From a virus: DNA of 44,739 bases. Position 1 is the first letter of the stretch. Every line of letters begins with the position of its first letter. The notes beneath the pieces are model-generated. The model was not told where the DNA came from and searched no databases. It worked only from the letters and a program-made list of their open reading frames with translations. Of the stretch, positions 26,451 through 33,103 are shown piece by piece. The stretch covers positions 1 through 44,739 of IMG/VR virus record IMGVR_UViG_3300036846_000566; one strand, written 5' to 3'. Both the position numbers and the translations under genes were made by a program.

Positions 26451-26816
26451 TTACTTGATACGGTAGACGGTGCCCCGTTCTGCGTCACGCTCGGCGACGA
26501 CTGTGTGGCGCTTGCGCACTGGCCCGTTGATCGTGCCTCGCACGCTCTGCGCCGTCTTGAAGTCCAGCGCCTTGGCGGCTTCCTCGTTGGTCGCTCCCTT
26601 CGCGCTCTTGAGCAGAGCGATCAGCTTGTCGACCTTCGAGTCCTTGCGCGGCGCGCTCTTGGCGGCGGTCTTCGCCTTGGCCTTCGCCTTGACGGCGGCC
26701 TTCGCCTTCGTCGGGCTTTTGGCCTTGGCCTTCGCCTTGGCCTTCGCCTTGGGCTGCGCCTTGCCGTTGCTCTTGGGAGCGATCGGCGTCGTCGTCGTGT
26801 TCGATACGTCACTCAT
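26451..26816 (-). CDS. Histone H1-like Lys/Ala-rich protein with DUF3489 domain
   Basis: A 121-residue protein with two parts. Residues ~20-58 are a low-complexity Lys/Ala/Pro tail (repeated AK units) like bacterial histone H1 analogues, likely to bind DNA non-specifically. Residues ~61-121 match DUF3489: KVDKLIALLKSAKGATNEEA, then QSVRGTINGPVRKR and RGTVYRI, a probable winged helix. Of several in-frame starts, ATG at 26816 has AAAGGA at a proper distance; an ATG six bases upstream is too close. It is oriented against the late operon and has its own terminator, a moron-like arrangement. Possible role: nucleoid or transcription modulation (inference). Confidence 0.8.
   Translation of the reverse strand: MSDVSNTTTTPIAPKSNGKAQPKAKAKAKAKAKSPTKAKAAVKAKAKAKTAAKSAPRKDSKVDKLIALLKSAKGATNEEAAKALDFKTAQSVRGTINGPVRKRHTVVAERDAERGTVYRIK
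26667..26753 (-). repeat. Degenerate hexanucleotide repeats coding Ala-Lys units
   Basis: GGCCTTCGCCTT-type units, seen on the plus strand, repeat irregularly and encode the alternating Ala/Lys tail of the H1-like protein. Such repeats can expand or contract by slippage. Confidence 0.7.
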
Positions 26817-27243
26817 CTGCATGTCCTTTCGTTGACGTTGCAGCGCCAGTGTAGCGGCCCACCTGCCGTTGTCGGGGGAAGGGAGCCGCATGTTGTCGCA
26901 GGCCCAAAGCACAGCCGGGCAGCACCCGATCGCACGGCGCTCGACTTGCCACGACGGCGCGCGCGCTCTACCTAGACGGCGAGCGCTCGGTCGACCCCTT
27001 CCCCCACGCCCGTCACGTCCCTCGACAGCGCGCTCGACGACTGGCATTGATCTGCTTTGATCCTTTCGACCTAAGCCCCCTGCTTGACGGCAGGGGGCTT
27101 TTTTTGCGTCTACAGCGCTTCCCCGGCGGGGTGGGCTCTTGTATGTCCAAACCGGCGAAACGCTCAGGCGAGCAGATTTCCCGCCCTGCTGCCGATTTTA
27201 ACGGGGACTTTGACGATGCGGCGAAGGCATCAGGGTGGGCGAG
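26817..27243. other. Intergenic accessory stretch
   Basis: About 430 bases with no convincing gene. It should hold the leftward promoter for the H1-like gene (not resolved by eye), a plus-strand terminator at 27074-27105, and a doubtful 37-codon frame. A palindrome CGAGCGCTCG lies near 26980. A weak rightward promoter-like pair (TTGCCA, 17 bases, TACCTA) lies near 26946-26974. Confidence 0.5.
27074..27105 (+). terminator. Strong plus-strand intrinsic terminator
   Basis: AGCCCCCTGC (27074-27083) pairs with GCAGGGGGCT (27090-27099) around TTGACG and is followed by a run of seven Ts ending at 27105. No rightward gene lies immediately before it, so it may end the late operon beyond the antisense H1-like gene, or end a short non-coding RNA. 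Confidence 0.88.
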
Positions 27244-27256
27244 ATGTTTGACGTGA
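27143..27256 (+). CDS. Doubtful 37-residue frame
   Basis: An ATG frame starting MSKPAKRSGEQISRPAADFN, with a distant GGCGGGGTGGG upstream. It overlaps the start of the zinc-finger gene in another frame. The composition is ordinary and coupling to the next gene is possible, but there is no domain and the ribosome-binding site is poorly spaced. Confidence 0.3.
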   Translation: MSKPAKRSGEQISRPAADFNGDFDDAAKASGWARCLT

Positions 27257-27444
27257 AACATTCGACCCCCATGAGGCAGTTCCCGCGATGCTCGCAGGCC
27301 GGGTGCGAGGCCGTGCCGCGACCTGGGCAGCGGCTGTGCCTACGCTGCCACGCCGCCTACCAGCGCAAATGGCGTGCGAGGGTAAAGGAGCGTCTCGCCC
27401 TTCGTGGCTTGACGACGGCTGGACAGCCTACGTCGTCTCGATAG
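27244..27444 (+). CDS. Small zinc-finger protein
   Basis: A 66-residue basic protein with a Cys4 zinc-binding pattern, C-x4-C-x11-C-x2-C (CSQAGC ... CLRC), followed by HAAYQRKWRARVKERLALRG. Such small phage zinc proteins are common. GGTGGG lies before the ATG. The first six codons (MFDVKH) are encoded by a parS-like palindrome. It converges with the leftward operon and overlaps its last gene by 17 bases. Confidence 0.65.
   Translation: MFDVKHSTPMRQFPRCSQAGCEAVPRPGQRLCLRCHAAYQRKWRARVKERLALRGLTTAGQPTSSR
27245..27260. promoter_or_regulatory. parS-like palindrome
   Basis: TGTTTGACGTGAAACA differs at one position from the chromosomal ParB-binding consensus TGTTTCACGTGAAACA. In a GC-rich genome a 15/16 match to this AT-containing 16-mer is unlikely by chance. 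It could recruit host ParB. The phage's own ParB-like protein lacks an obvious parS-reading HTH. Confidence 0.65.
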
Positions 27445-27751
27445 CGACGATCTCAGGGAAGATCACCAGCCAATTGTCGAGCGGCAGCGGCAGGATGGCG
27501 ACTCGGTTGGTGAGCGCGAGCGCGGCAGGATCGTCGAGCAGCTCGTGCCTGAGCGCACACGCTAGATGATCGAGCGGCTCGCCCCAGGCGACGCACAGCA
27601 GGCGCATGTCGGGCGGCGCATCTGGGTAGAGCCGATCGGCGGTGACCGACCCGACATCGATGTGCAGCCGAGCCAGGGCGTCGAGCACGGGCCGGGCTTC
27701 CTCGAGCACGGCGACGGGCACCTGCAGCGGTGCGCTCACGTCGCCCACCAT
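27428..27751 (-). CDS. Unknown phage protein, end of leftward operon
   Basis: A 107-residue protein starting MVGDVSAPLQVPVAVLEEAR, with a Leu-rich, acidic composition and a C-terminal LPLDNWLVIFPEIVA strand. Its start overlaps the end of the gene before it in the operon by 16 bases. No family recognised. Confidence 0.6.
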   Translation of the reverse strand: MVGDVSAPLQVPVAVLEEARPVLDALARLHIDVGSVTADRLYPDAPPDMRLLCVAWGEPLDHLACALRHELLDDPAALALTNRVAILPLPLDNWLVIFPEIVAIETT

Positions 27752-27921
27752 GAGCCGTTGCGGCGCGCCCGACGCAGTGCCGCCATCACGTGCTGCACGT
27801 CACGCAGCGGGAAGATCGGCGGCTCGCCGTCCTGGCGGGCCAACCAGCGACGCGCCTCAAGGGCCCGCTTGAGCCAGTAGCGTCGTGCGAGCGCGTAGTT
27901 GAGCCCGCTGATCACGCTCAT
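27736..27921 (-). CDS. Small basic protein
   Basis: A 61-residue Arg/Trp-rich protein (MSVISGLNYALARRYWLKRA, later HVMAALRRARRNG). It overlaps genes on both sides in the leftward operon (ATGA at its start), which favours a real gene. Function unknown; basic helices suggest nucleic-acid contact. Confidence 0.55.
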   Translation of the reverse strand: MSVISGLNYALARRYWLKRALEARRWLARQDGEPPIFPLRDVQHVMAALRRARRNGSWWAT

Positions 27922-28400
27922 GTCGCCGCCCCCACGCGCTGCTTGCCGTTGATGAATTGCTCGTCACTGACGAAGCGCACCGTCCAGCCGAGCGGCAGCT
28001 TGGGCGCGCGTCGCTTGCCCGATCGCATGAAGGCGAACAGGTGGTACTGGTTGGCGCTGTCGACCTTGCGCGCCTCGGCCGGGTACAGCTCGATCGCCTC
28101 GACATCGGCGCCGCAGAGCTGATTCTTGATCGCCTGCAGGTCGCGCCAGTCGTGGATCGACTCCTTGTCGCGTCGCTTGATCGACAGGTGCCAGATCGTG
28201 AAGCCCCGGAACCCGTGCGCCGGCGTCTTGTCGACGGCGACCTGATACTCGGCGCAGAGCCACAGCTCCTCGCGTCGCATCGTTTCGAGAAGCCCGATCA
28301 GGGCCTCGGGCGCGACGCGCCCGCCGAAGTCGGCGTCGAGTCGCGCGAGCGTGAGGTCTTGATACTCGGCACGCTGCAGCGTTCCTATGTCGCCGTTCAT
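27918..28400 (-). CDS. DUF7694-like phage protein
   Basis: A 160-residue protein. The segment HLSIKRRDKESIHDWRDLQA, then IKNQLCGADVEAIELYPAEA and KVDSANQYHLFAF, is a strongly conserved block of a widespread phage/mobile-element family that I know as DUF7694. The biochemical role is unknown. A good GAGGGGGG lies upstream of the ATG, which overlaps the stop of the YkgJ-like gene. Confidence 0.75.
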   Translation of the reverse strand: MNGDIGTLQRAEYQDLTLARLDADFGGRVAPEALIGLLETMRREELWLCAEYQVAVDKTPAHGFRGFTIWHLSIKRRDKESIHDWRDLQAIKNQLCGADVEAIELYPAEARKVDSANQYHLFAFMRSGKRRAPKLPLGWTVRFVSDEQFINGKQRVGAAT

Positions 28401-29074
28401 TGTTCCCCCCTCTGCTCGCGGATGCGCGCAACGTCGGCCAGCGCGCGCTCGGCTTCCTCGCGCGTCGCCGCCTGCGAGGCGACGGCGAATTGCTTGTCGC
28501 CGACCTTTAGCGTCGTGCTCCACACCGCGCCGTTGCCGGCGTCGAGACTGATGCTCAGCGAGCCGCCGAGCGCCGCCGCCTTCTGCTCCAGCGTATGACT
28601 GTGCTCGCTCATGCCCGAGCGCTGCTCGTGCCATTGACGATCCTCGCTGCACGACGGCGGGAACAACACGAAGCCGTCGCGCTCGCTGTAGCGGATGATC
28701 GCCGGCATGCGCTGGCGCTCAAGCCAGCGGCGCAACGCCGGGTCGCGATGCGCGTCGCGATGATCGGGGTCGACCCATACTTGCACGACGGGGAGATGAT
28801 CGGGCGGCCGCCCGTCGTGCCACGTCATCGTGACGTAGTCGGGTATCATGTCGACGACGTAGTGGACGCGATCGGGCCGAGGCAGATCGAGCGTGTCGAA
28901 TTCCTCGGGGGCGAGCCATTGGCAGCGCCACATCTGGCAACTGAGCGGGCGTCGATCGTAGATCGCGCAGCCGACGCCGTGCTTCTGATGTCGACAGCGC
29001 ACGTTGGCGAGCTTGTCGATCTCGGGTGTGGGCAAGAGCTTGCAGCAGAGCTGGCAGTCGCCGCATTTCCTCAT
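28397..29074 (-). CDS. YkgJ-like cysteine-cluster protein
   Basis: A 225-residue protein with a Cys-rich N-terminus: KCGDCQLCCKLLP (3-15), a cysteine near 27, GCAIYDRRPLSCQMWRCQW (about 35-53). This spacing is that of the YkgJ (CxxCxxCC) family, which binds zinc or an iron-sulphur cluster. The last ~70 residues (MSEHSHTLEQKAAALGGSLS onward) have an internal ATG and could also be made as a separate small protein. Function in phages unknown. Confidence 0.75.
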   Translation of the reverse strand: MRKCGDCQLCCKLLPTPEIDKLANVRCRHQKHGVGCAIYDRRPLSCQMWRCQWLAPEEFDTLDLPRPDRVHYVVDMIPDYVTMTWHDGRPPDHLPVVQVWVDPDHRDAHRDPALRRWLERQRMPAIIRYSERDGFVLFPPSCSEDRQWHEQRSGMSEHSHTLEQKAAALGGSLSISLDAGNGAVWSTTLKVGDKQFAVASQAATREEAERALADVARIREQRGEQ

Positions 29075-29541
29075 TTGAATTCTCCGCCGTAGCGAGCGCG
29101 CTCGCGCACGCCCTCGGTGATGTGGATCGCGCGCGCCGGCTTGCCGGTCGGCTTCTTCTTGCTCTTGTGATAGTTGGCCAGCGTGCGCTGTTTCTGTGCC
29201 GTGTAGGCGGCGGCGCCGAAGTGGATCGAGGGCGGCGGCGGCGAAAGGCGATAGTCGCCCGCTTTGAATTCCCCGCCGCGATCGTGGACCATGACTTCGA
29301 GCTTCAACGATCCTGTGAGTCGATAACGCACCCAATGATCGCCCTCGCGAACGAACGCCATCGAACGGTGCACCCAGGCCTCGCGGTGCTGCTCTCGTTT
29401 AATCGCATGGGCGACGACGCAATAGTTTTGCAGCATCGTGTAGCCGCCGACGAGATCGCTTCGCCTGACGTGCAGGACCATGGCCATCGTCGCGTCTATG
29501 ACTGGCAGGCCGCGGAAAAGCCGCGTTGAGTTTTTGGGCAT
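29071..29541 (-). CDS. Unknown phage protein
   Basis: A 156-residue basic protein (MPKNSTRLFRGLPVIDATMA). It has beta-rich central segments (HWVRYRLTGSLKLEVMVHDR) and a Lys/Arg-rich C-terminus. AAGGGGAAA lies upstream. It is the first gene of the block 29541-27428, so a leftward promoter should lie between 29542 and 29650; a weak match (TTGTCC, 17 bases, TTAAAG) is present at 29589-29617. Confidence 0.65.
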   Translation of the reverse strand: MPKNSTRLFRGLPVIDATMAMVLHVRRSDLVGGYTMLQNYCVVAHAIKREQHREAWVHRSMAFVREGDHWVRYRLTGSLKLEVMVHDRGGEFKAGDYRLSPPPPSIHFGAAAYTAQKQRTLANYHKSKKKPTGKPARAIHITEGVRERARYGGEFK

Positions 29542-29630
29542 CGCTCGTTTCCCCTTGTTGTGATCTGCTCTTGTGAGGGCTGCTCCCTCGACGCGACTTT
29601 AACGCTTTGGATACACTCGGGACAAAGCGG

Positions 29631-29800
29631 GGTGGGACCCTCGTCGCGAGAATACGCCCAGAAACACGAGGGACCCCTCGCGGGGTCCCTCCTTTAGCTA
29701 AGTCGTTGAAAGATCAGCAGCACACGCCCTTCTTCAAGACACACGTGCAGCGCGTCGATTCAATGGGTTAGCGAGGGGGTGGGACCCCAGGGTGGGACCC
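29631..29800. repeat. Three GGTGGGACCC repeats
   Basis: GGTGGGACCC occurs at 29631-29640, 29778-29787 and 29791-29800; the last two are preceded by an extra G, giving GGGT-GGG-ACCC small inverted repeats. They flank the intergenic hairpin. Regular placement near a transcription boundary suggests protein-binding sites. Confidence 0.7.
29668..29691 (-). terminator. Hairpin, possible terminator
   Basis: GAGGGACCCC (29668-29677) pairs perfectly with GGGGTCCCTC (29682-29691) around TCGC. On either strand only three Ts follow, so termination strength is uncertain. It lies downstream of the leftward genes ending at 29815. Confidence 0.5.
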
Positions 29801-29814
29801 CGCCCTCTGCGCCG

Positions 29815-30024
29815 TCATTCGCGCGTTCTCACGCTGTGCTCGCAGCGCTCAACGAGCTGGCGCTCGTCCAGCTTGCGCACGGCAGTCTCGACCGTGCTGT
29901 GCGGCAGATCGAGCGCCTCGGCGATGTCGTGGAGCGACACCCACCAGGGTTGCCAGTGGGGGCGAGCACGTTGGCGCGTGTAGCGCTTCACGTAGTCGAG
30001 CACGTGATCAGCGATCTCAGTCAT
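29815..30024 (-). CDS. Small winged-helix protein
   Basis: A 69-residue protein whose region WVSLHDIAEALDLPHSTVET (about 29-48), followed by AVRKLDERQLVERCEH, reads as a MarR/IclR-type winged helix-turn-helix. It probably binds DNA as a regulator. The ATG overlaps the preceding stop in the leftward operon. Confidence 0.7.
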   Translation of the reverse strand: MTEIADHVLDYVKRYTRQRARPHWQPWWVSLHDIAEALDLPHSTVETAVRKLDERQLVERCEHSVRTRE

Positions 30025-30353
30025 GAGCGCCGCCAGACGAAGCGCAGGCGCGGGCGCAGCTCGTCGAGCGACGTCCGCGCGCTGCATGTGTCGGGGCCGT
30101 TGCTGCCGACGATGACGCCCTGGCCCATCAGCCAGCCCGTCGAGCCCACGATGGCGAAGGCCGAGTCCTCGCCGTGCAGGAGCCCTTCCTCGTTCACCAT
30201 CAGCGTGTCGCCGTTGGGGAAGCGACACGCCGCCTCGATATAGCCGCCGACCAGCGTTTGCAGCGCCTTCAAGCTGTCGTCCTCGCCCTCGGGCAGTTGC
30301 GCCTCGACGAGACGCTGCATGCGCGGGTCGATCACGATCGCACGATAGCTCAT
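30021..30353 (-). CDS. DUF3846-like protein
   Basis: A 110-residue protein with the DUF3846 pattern: SLKALQTLVGGYIEAACRFP, then LMVNEEGLLHGEDSAFAIVG and GQGVIVGSNG. This family is common in phages and mobile elements and has no known biochemical activity. Overlapping start and stop codons place it in the same transcript as its neighbours. Confidence 0.8.
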   Translation of the reverse strand: MSYRAIVIDPRMQRLVEAQLPEGEDDSLKALQTLVGGYIEAACRFPNGDTLMVNEEGLLHGEDSAFAIVGSTGWLMGQGVIVGSNGPDTCSARTSLDELRPRLRFVWRRS

Positions 30354-30658
30354 GTGCGCCCCCGTTCGGCGAGCACGCGTCGCATGGCAGTGAGCGCCGC
30401 GCGTGGGTCGAGCGGGCGACCCTCGAAGCGCTCGCGCACGAGCACGCGAAAGGCGTTGAGCAGCTCGGCGCTGCTCACGCGCTCGCCTTGCCTGATCAGT
30501 CGCTCGACGCGAGCACGATCGGACGCGGGGATGCCGCGTCGCTTCCAGTTGTTGAACGACTGCTCGGAGACGCCGAGCGCCGCGGCTGCCTCCTTGTCGG
30601 TCTTGAAGCGCTGCGCAAACGCGCCGAGCAGATCGGCGTCGACGTGGATCGTGTTCAT
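30350..30658 (-). CDS. HTH regulator, YdaS/CI-like
   Basis: A 102-residue protein with an N-terminal helix-turn-helix: FKTDKEAAAALGVSEQSFNN followed by WKRRGIPASDRARVERLI (about 19-56), typical of YdaS/Cro-type proteins where the recognition helix is followed by WK-RGIP. Start chosen at the ATG overlapping the upstream gene's stop rather than a TTG upstream. Probably a repressor acting locally on lysogeny genes (inference). Confidence 0.8.
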   Translation of the reverse strand: MNTIHVDADLLGAFAQRFKTDKEAAAALGVSEQSFNNWKRRGIPASDRARVERLIRQGERVSSAELLNAFRVLVRERFEGRPLDPRAALTAMRRVLAERGRT

Positions 30659-30870
30659 TTGCCGATCCACCCATTGAGCTTGGCGAGCGCCATCTCGACC
30701 GAGACTTTGCGAGCGTCCTGCGAGCGCACGATCTTGAGATCACGCGCCCGTCTGCCGTGATCGCGATAGTCCTGCAGCTCGGCCTCGACAATCTCGCGAT
30801 CGTAGTCGCCGAATTGCGGGAACCAAACGCCGTGGGCTCGCGCGGCGAGCGTGTAGTAGGGGCGCGTCAT
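30655..30870 (-). CDS. Unknown small protein
   Basis: A 71-residue protein (MTRPYYTLAARAHGVWFPQF) containing FGDYDREIVEAELQDYRDHG, which resembles short phage proteins predicted to modify or sense substrates, but no domain is assigned. It is coupled by overlapping stop/start codons on both sides. Confidence 0.6.
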   Translation of the reverse strand: MTRPYYTLAARAHGVWFPQFGDYDREIVEAELQDYRDHGRRARDLKIVRSQDARKVSVEMALAKLNGWIGK

Positions 30871-31262
30871 GGCCGGCACCGCGCGTCGTGCAGGGTGCGC
30901 GCTCGATCGGTCGGGGTCTGCGAGAGTGCCCAGCACTCGGCAGGCGTCAGCTCGCGTGGCCCGCGCGCTGTCGCGTCGCTCTCGGCTTGAGAGCGTGCGC
31001 GCTGCCATGCCTTGTCGAGCGATGACGGCTCGCTGCGCGTCGCCACGTAGACGACGCCCGCGACGACAGCAGCGCACGCCGCCAGGATCAGCGGCACGCG
31101 TCGCGACTTGCGCTTGGGCGGCGGCGCAGCGCTCACGTCGTCGACGAGCGCGCACGACGTGCTCGCGCTCTCGACATTGCCGAAGTCGATTGCGGGCTGC
31201 TCGGCGTCGATCGACGTGCCGCCAGGACGCGGCACGTTGCGGATGATGTGCTCGCGATCCAT
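30867..31262 (-). CDS. Single-pass membrane protein
   Basis: A 131-residue protein with one membrane helix, VPLILAACAAVVAGVVYVAT (about 57-76), preceded by a basic KRKSRR stretch, giving a likely N-in topology. The C-terminal half is soluble and helical with cysteines near its end. It lies directly downstream of the integrase (TGATG overlap), where lysogenic-conversion or exclusion genes are sometimes found. Function unknown. Confidence 0.65.
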   Translation of the reverse strand: MDREHIIRNVPRPGGTSIDAEQPAIDFGNVESASTSCALVDDVSAAPPPKRKSRRVPLILAACAAVVAGVVYVATRSEPSSLDKAWQRARSQAESDATARGPRELTPAECWALSQTPTDRARTLHDARCRP

Positions 31263-32467
31263 CACGCGACCCTCCCGATCCGAGAGATCGCGCGCTCAGC
31301 TCGACGACGACGATCGCGCTCTTTGGTGTAGAGCCGAGTCTCGGCCGTCGTCGTGTGGTTCAAGAATTGCTGCGCGTCAGTCTCGTTGCCATCGGCGTCG
31401 ATGATCGCCGTCGCGCCGCGCTTGCGGAAGCTGTGCGGCCCGACACCCTCGACGCCCGCCTGCTTCGCCCAGCGTCGCATCATGTCGCTCAACGTGCTGT
31501 CGCTCTTGTACGGCAGTCCGTTGCCCTGAGTGATGAAGGCGAAGTCGCCATGGGGCGTTGCTGCGATCGAGCGCGCGAGATCGGGATGCACGGGCAGACT
31601 CTGCAACTTGTCGTGCTTGAGCTTGCGCTTGATCGCCTGCGAGCCCTTGCCCTTCGACTCTGTCCACGTGATCCACCCGCGCTTCACGTGCTGCGGCCCG
31701 AGCCCCACGAGATCGCTCACGCGTGCCCCTGTATAGAGCGCGAGATCGAACGCGAGACGTTGCGGCGTGCCGAGCCGCCACTTGCGGCAGATCGCGGCAT
31801 GCTGATCGTCGTCGCAGCGCTTGAAGCCCTTCTGATCGTCGCGCAGCTTGCCGAGATGGGCCGCCGGGTTGACGTGGTCGAAGTGCCCGACCTCGATTGC
31901 CCAGTAGAACATCGCGCGCAGGGCGACGATCACACAGTCGGCCTTGCCGGGCGTGGCGGCAAAGCGCTGGCGAATGCGCAACACGCCCTCTTTGGTGATC
32001 GTCGAGAAGCGTATGTCACCGACGATGGCGTCCGGCCCGTTCTTTGGATAGAGCAGAGCGCACACGTCGCGCAGCTGGCGCGAGTGCGCCTTCTGTGTCT
32101 TGAGCTTGCACGACAGATATTGCGGCGACTTCTCGAATTGCTCGACGAGCCACAGCAACGTCGAGCTTTCGATCGATTGCAGCGGCGCGAGACGCTGATA
32201 CTCGGGGCGCTCGCTCGGGCGCGTGATCGCCTTGCCGTTGTCGTCGAGCTTGCCGACGCGCTCGACGCTGCCCGATGCCCGCCAGCGCTCGACCATGCCG
32301 ATCGCCGCTTGCAAGCTCTGCTGATACGCGCGCGTCGAGGGGTCGACTCCCGCGAGCGTCTTCTTTGGCCCGCCCTTCACGGGTCGATAGACGTGGATGG
32401 GGACGAAGTCGCCCCGCTTGTTCTTTCGGCGCGTGACGAGAACGCCCCTGGCTACCTGAGTTGGCAT
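31262..32467 (-). CDS. int: Tyrosine-type site-specific integrase
   Basis: A 401-residue phage integrase. Catalytic residues are R249 (TGARVSDLVGL), H345 and R348 (PHSFRKRG), H371 (FLNHTTTAE) and the nucleophile Y380 (TRLYTKERD); K284 or K288 in the KLKHDK hairpin is the likely lysine. An arm/core-binding N-terminal part (1-210) contains the SAM-like AIVGDIRFSTITKEGVLRI region. It catalyses integration at attP/attB. AAAGGATCAA lies before the ATG. It has its own promoter and possible operators at 32494-32548. Confidence 0.95.
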   Translation of the reverse strand: MPTQVARGVLVTRRKNKRGDFVPIHVYRPVKGGPKKTLAGVDPSTRAYQQSLQAAIGMVERWRASGSVERVGKLDDNGKAITRPSERPEYQRLAPLQSIESSTLLWLVEQFEKSPQYLSCKLKTQKAHSRQLRDVCALLYPKNGPDAIVGDIRFSTITKEGVLRIRQRFAATPGKADCVIVALRAMFYWAIEVGHFDHVNPAAHLGKLRDDQKGFKRCDDDQHAAICRKWRLGTPQRLAFDLALYTGARVSDLVGLGPQHVKRGWITWTESKGKGSQAIKRKLKHDKLQSLPVHPDLARSIAATPHGDFAFITQGNGLPYKSDSTLSDMMRRWAKQAGVEGVGPHSFRKRGATAIIDADGNETDAQQFLNHTTTAETRLYTKERDRRRRAERAISRIGRVA

Positions 32468-32493
32468 TTGTTCTTTGATCCTTTTGCTTTCAT

Positions 32494-32512
32494 CGCATCG
32501 TTGATCGATGCG
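32494..32512. promoter_or_regulatory. Inverted repeat in integrase leader
   Basis: CGCATCG-TTGAT-CGATGCG is a perfect 7-base-pair inverted repeat just downstream of the predicted integrase transcription start. It could be an operator or an RNA hairpin controlling int translation. Confidence 0.55.
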
Positions 32513-32548
32513 TGCGCTAATTATAAACAGCTTGTTTAGACGAGTGAA
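32513..32548 (-). promoter_or_regulatory. Integrase promoter
   Basis: Read leftward, TTCACT (32548-32543) is separated by exactly 17 bases from a perfect TATAAT (32525-32520). Transcription would start near 32513, about 45 bases before the integrase ATG. Confidence 0.75.
32524..32538. promoter_or_regulatory. Operator-like inverted repeat over the int promoter
   Basis: TAAACA-GCT-TGTTTA is a perfect 6-base-pair inverted repeat overlapping the -10 box and spacer of the integrase promoter, the expected place for a repressor or excisionase site. Confidence 0.6.
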
Positions 32549-32577
32549 GGGTCGGAAAGCCCTTCAACCACAGTCAC

Positions 32578-32808
32578 TTATTGATCGCCCGCGCGACGCG
32601 CCGACCCGCTTCGGGCGCGCGGCAGTCGATCGATGAAGCTGTCCAGCTCGCGAATGTCCCAACGTCTCACGTCGCCCAGCATGTAGGGCGATGGCGCGCG
32701 GCCCTCGGCGACGAGCTTGGCAAAGAGCAGCCGGCCGCAGCCGACATAGGCTGCGGCATCTTTCAGCGGAAGCCCACGGCGTTGCGGGCTGTCGGTCGCG
32801 CTCGTCAC
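32578..32808 (-). CDS. AlpA/excisionase-like MerR-type HTH
   Basis: A 76-residue protein with the winged HTH seen in AlpA/Xis proteins: GLPLKDAAAYVGCGRLLFAK, VAEGRAPSPYMLGDVRRWDI and RELDSFIDRLP. Its position just upstream of int fits excisionase or an int activator. GTG start overlaps the preceding stop (GTGA); there is no better start downstream. Confidence 0.75.
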   Translation of the reverse strand: MTSATDSPQRRGLPLKDAAAYVGCGRLLFAKLVAEGRAPSPYMLGDVRRWDIRELDSFIDRLPRARSGSARRAGDQ

Positions 32809-33008
32809 TGGCCCTCGTCGTGAACGGCCTTGCGCAGTCGACGCTCAAGCTCCGCCGTGCCCGAGCGTATCCAGACCGACGCGCGCTTGTCGTCCCACAG
32901 CACCACGGCGACATTCATCTCGACGACATCGTCGGGACGTTCGCGCCGCTCGATCTCGTCGAGCGCCAGCGCGCCGACTTCAGTGGCGAGCGTCTTGGTT
33001 GGTCGCAT
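32805..33008 (-). CDS. Unknown small protein upstream of the excisionase
   Basis: A 67-residue charged protein starting MRPTKTLATEVGALALDEIE, with a beta hairpin around VVEMNVAVVLWDDKRASVWI and a basic C-terminus. AGGGAG lies upstream of the ATG. It is coupled to the AlpA-like gene. Function unknown. Confidence 0.6.
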   Translation of the reverse strand: MRPTKTLATEVGALALDEIERRERPDDVVEMNVAVVLWDDKRASVWIRSGTAELERRLRKAVHDEGQ

Positions 33009-33103
33009 GACGGTACTCCCTGTGCGCTGCGTCAACCGGCGTCGCGACGCAACGGTTTGGCGAGCTTGGCCGAAGCCTGCCTTTCGCCACACTGTTTAAG
33101 ATT

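Larger units (their letters stand above)
29542..29814. other. Intergenic region with repeats and hairpin
   Basis: No gene is seen. It carries the probable promoter for the leftward 29541 gene, three GGGTGGGACCC-type repeats and a perfect 10-base-pair hairpin, described separately. Confidence 0.6.

Noticed and set aside
26667-26753. CRISPR-like short repeats
   Set aside because: The repeats are degenerate hexamers coding Ala-Lys in a gene, with no regular spacers.
27013-27261. Leftward frame starting MFHVKH
   Set aside because: The start is only the reverse reading of the parS-like palindrome; the rest is low-quality and crosses the plus-strand terminator.
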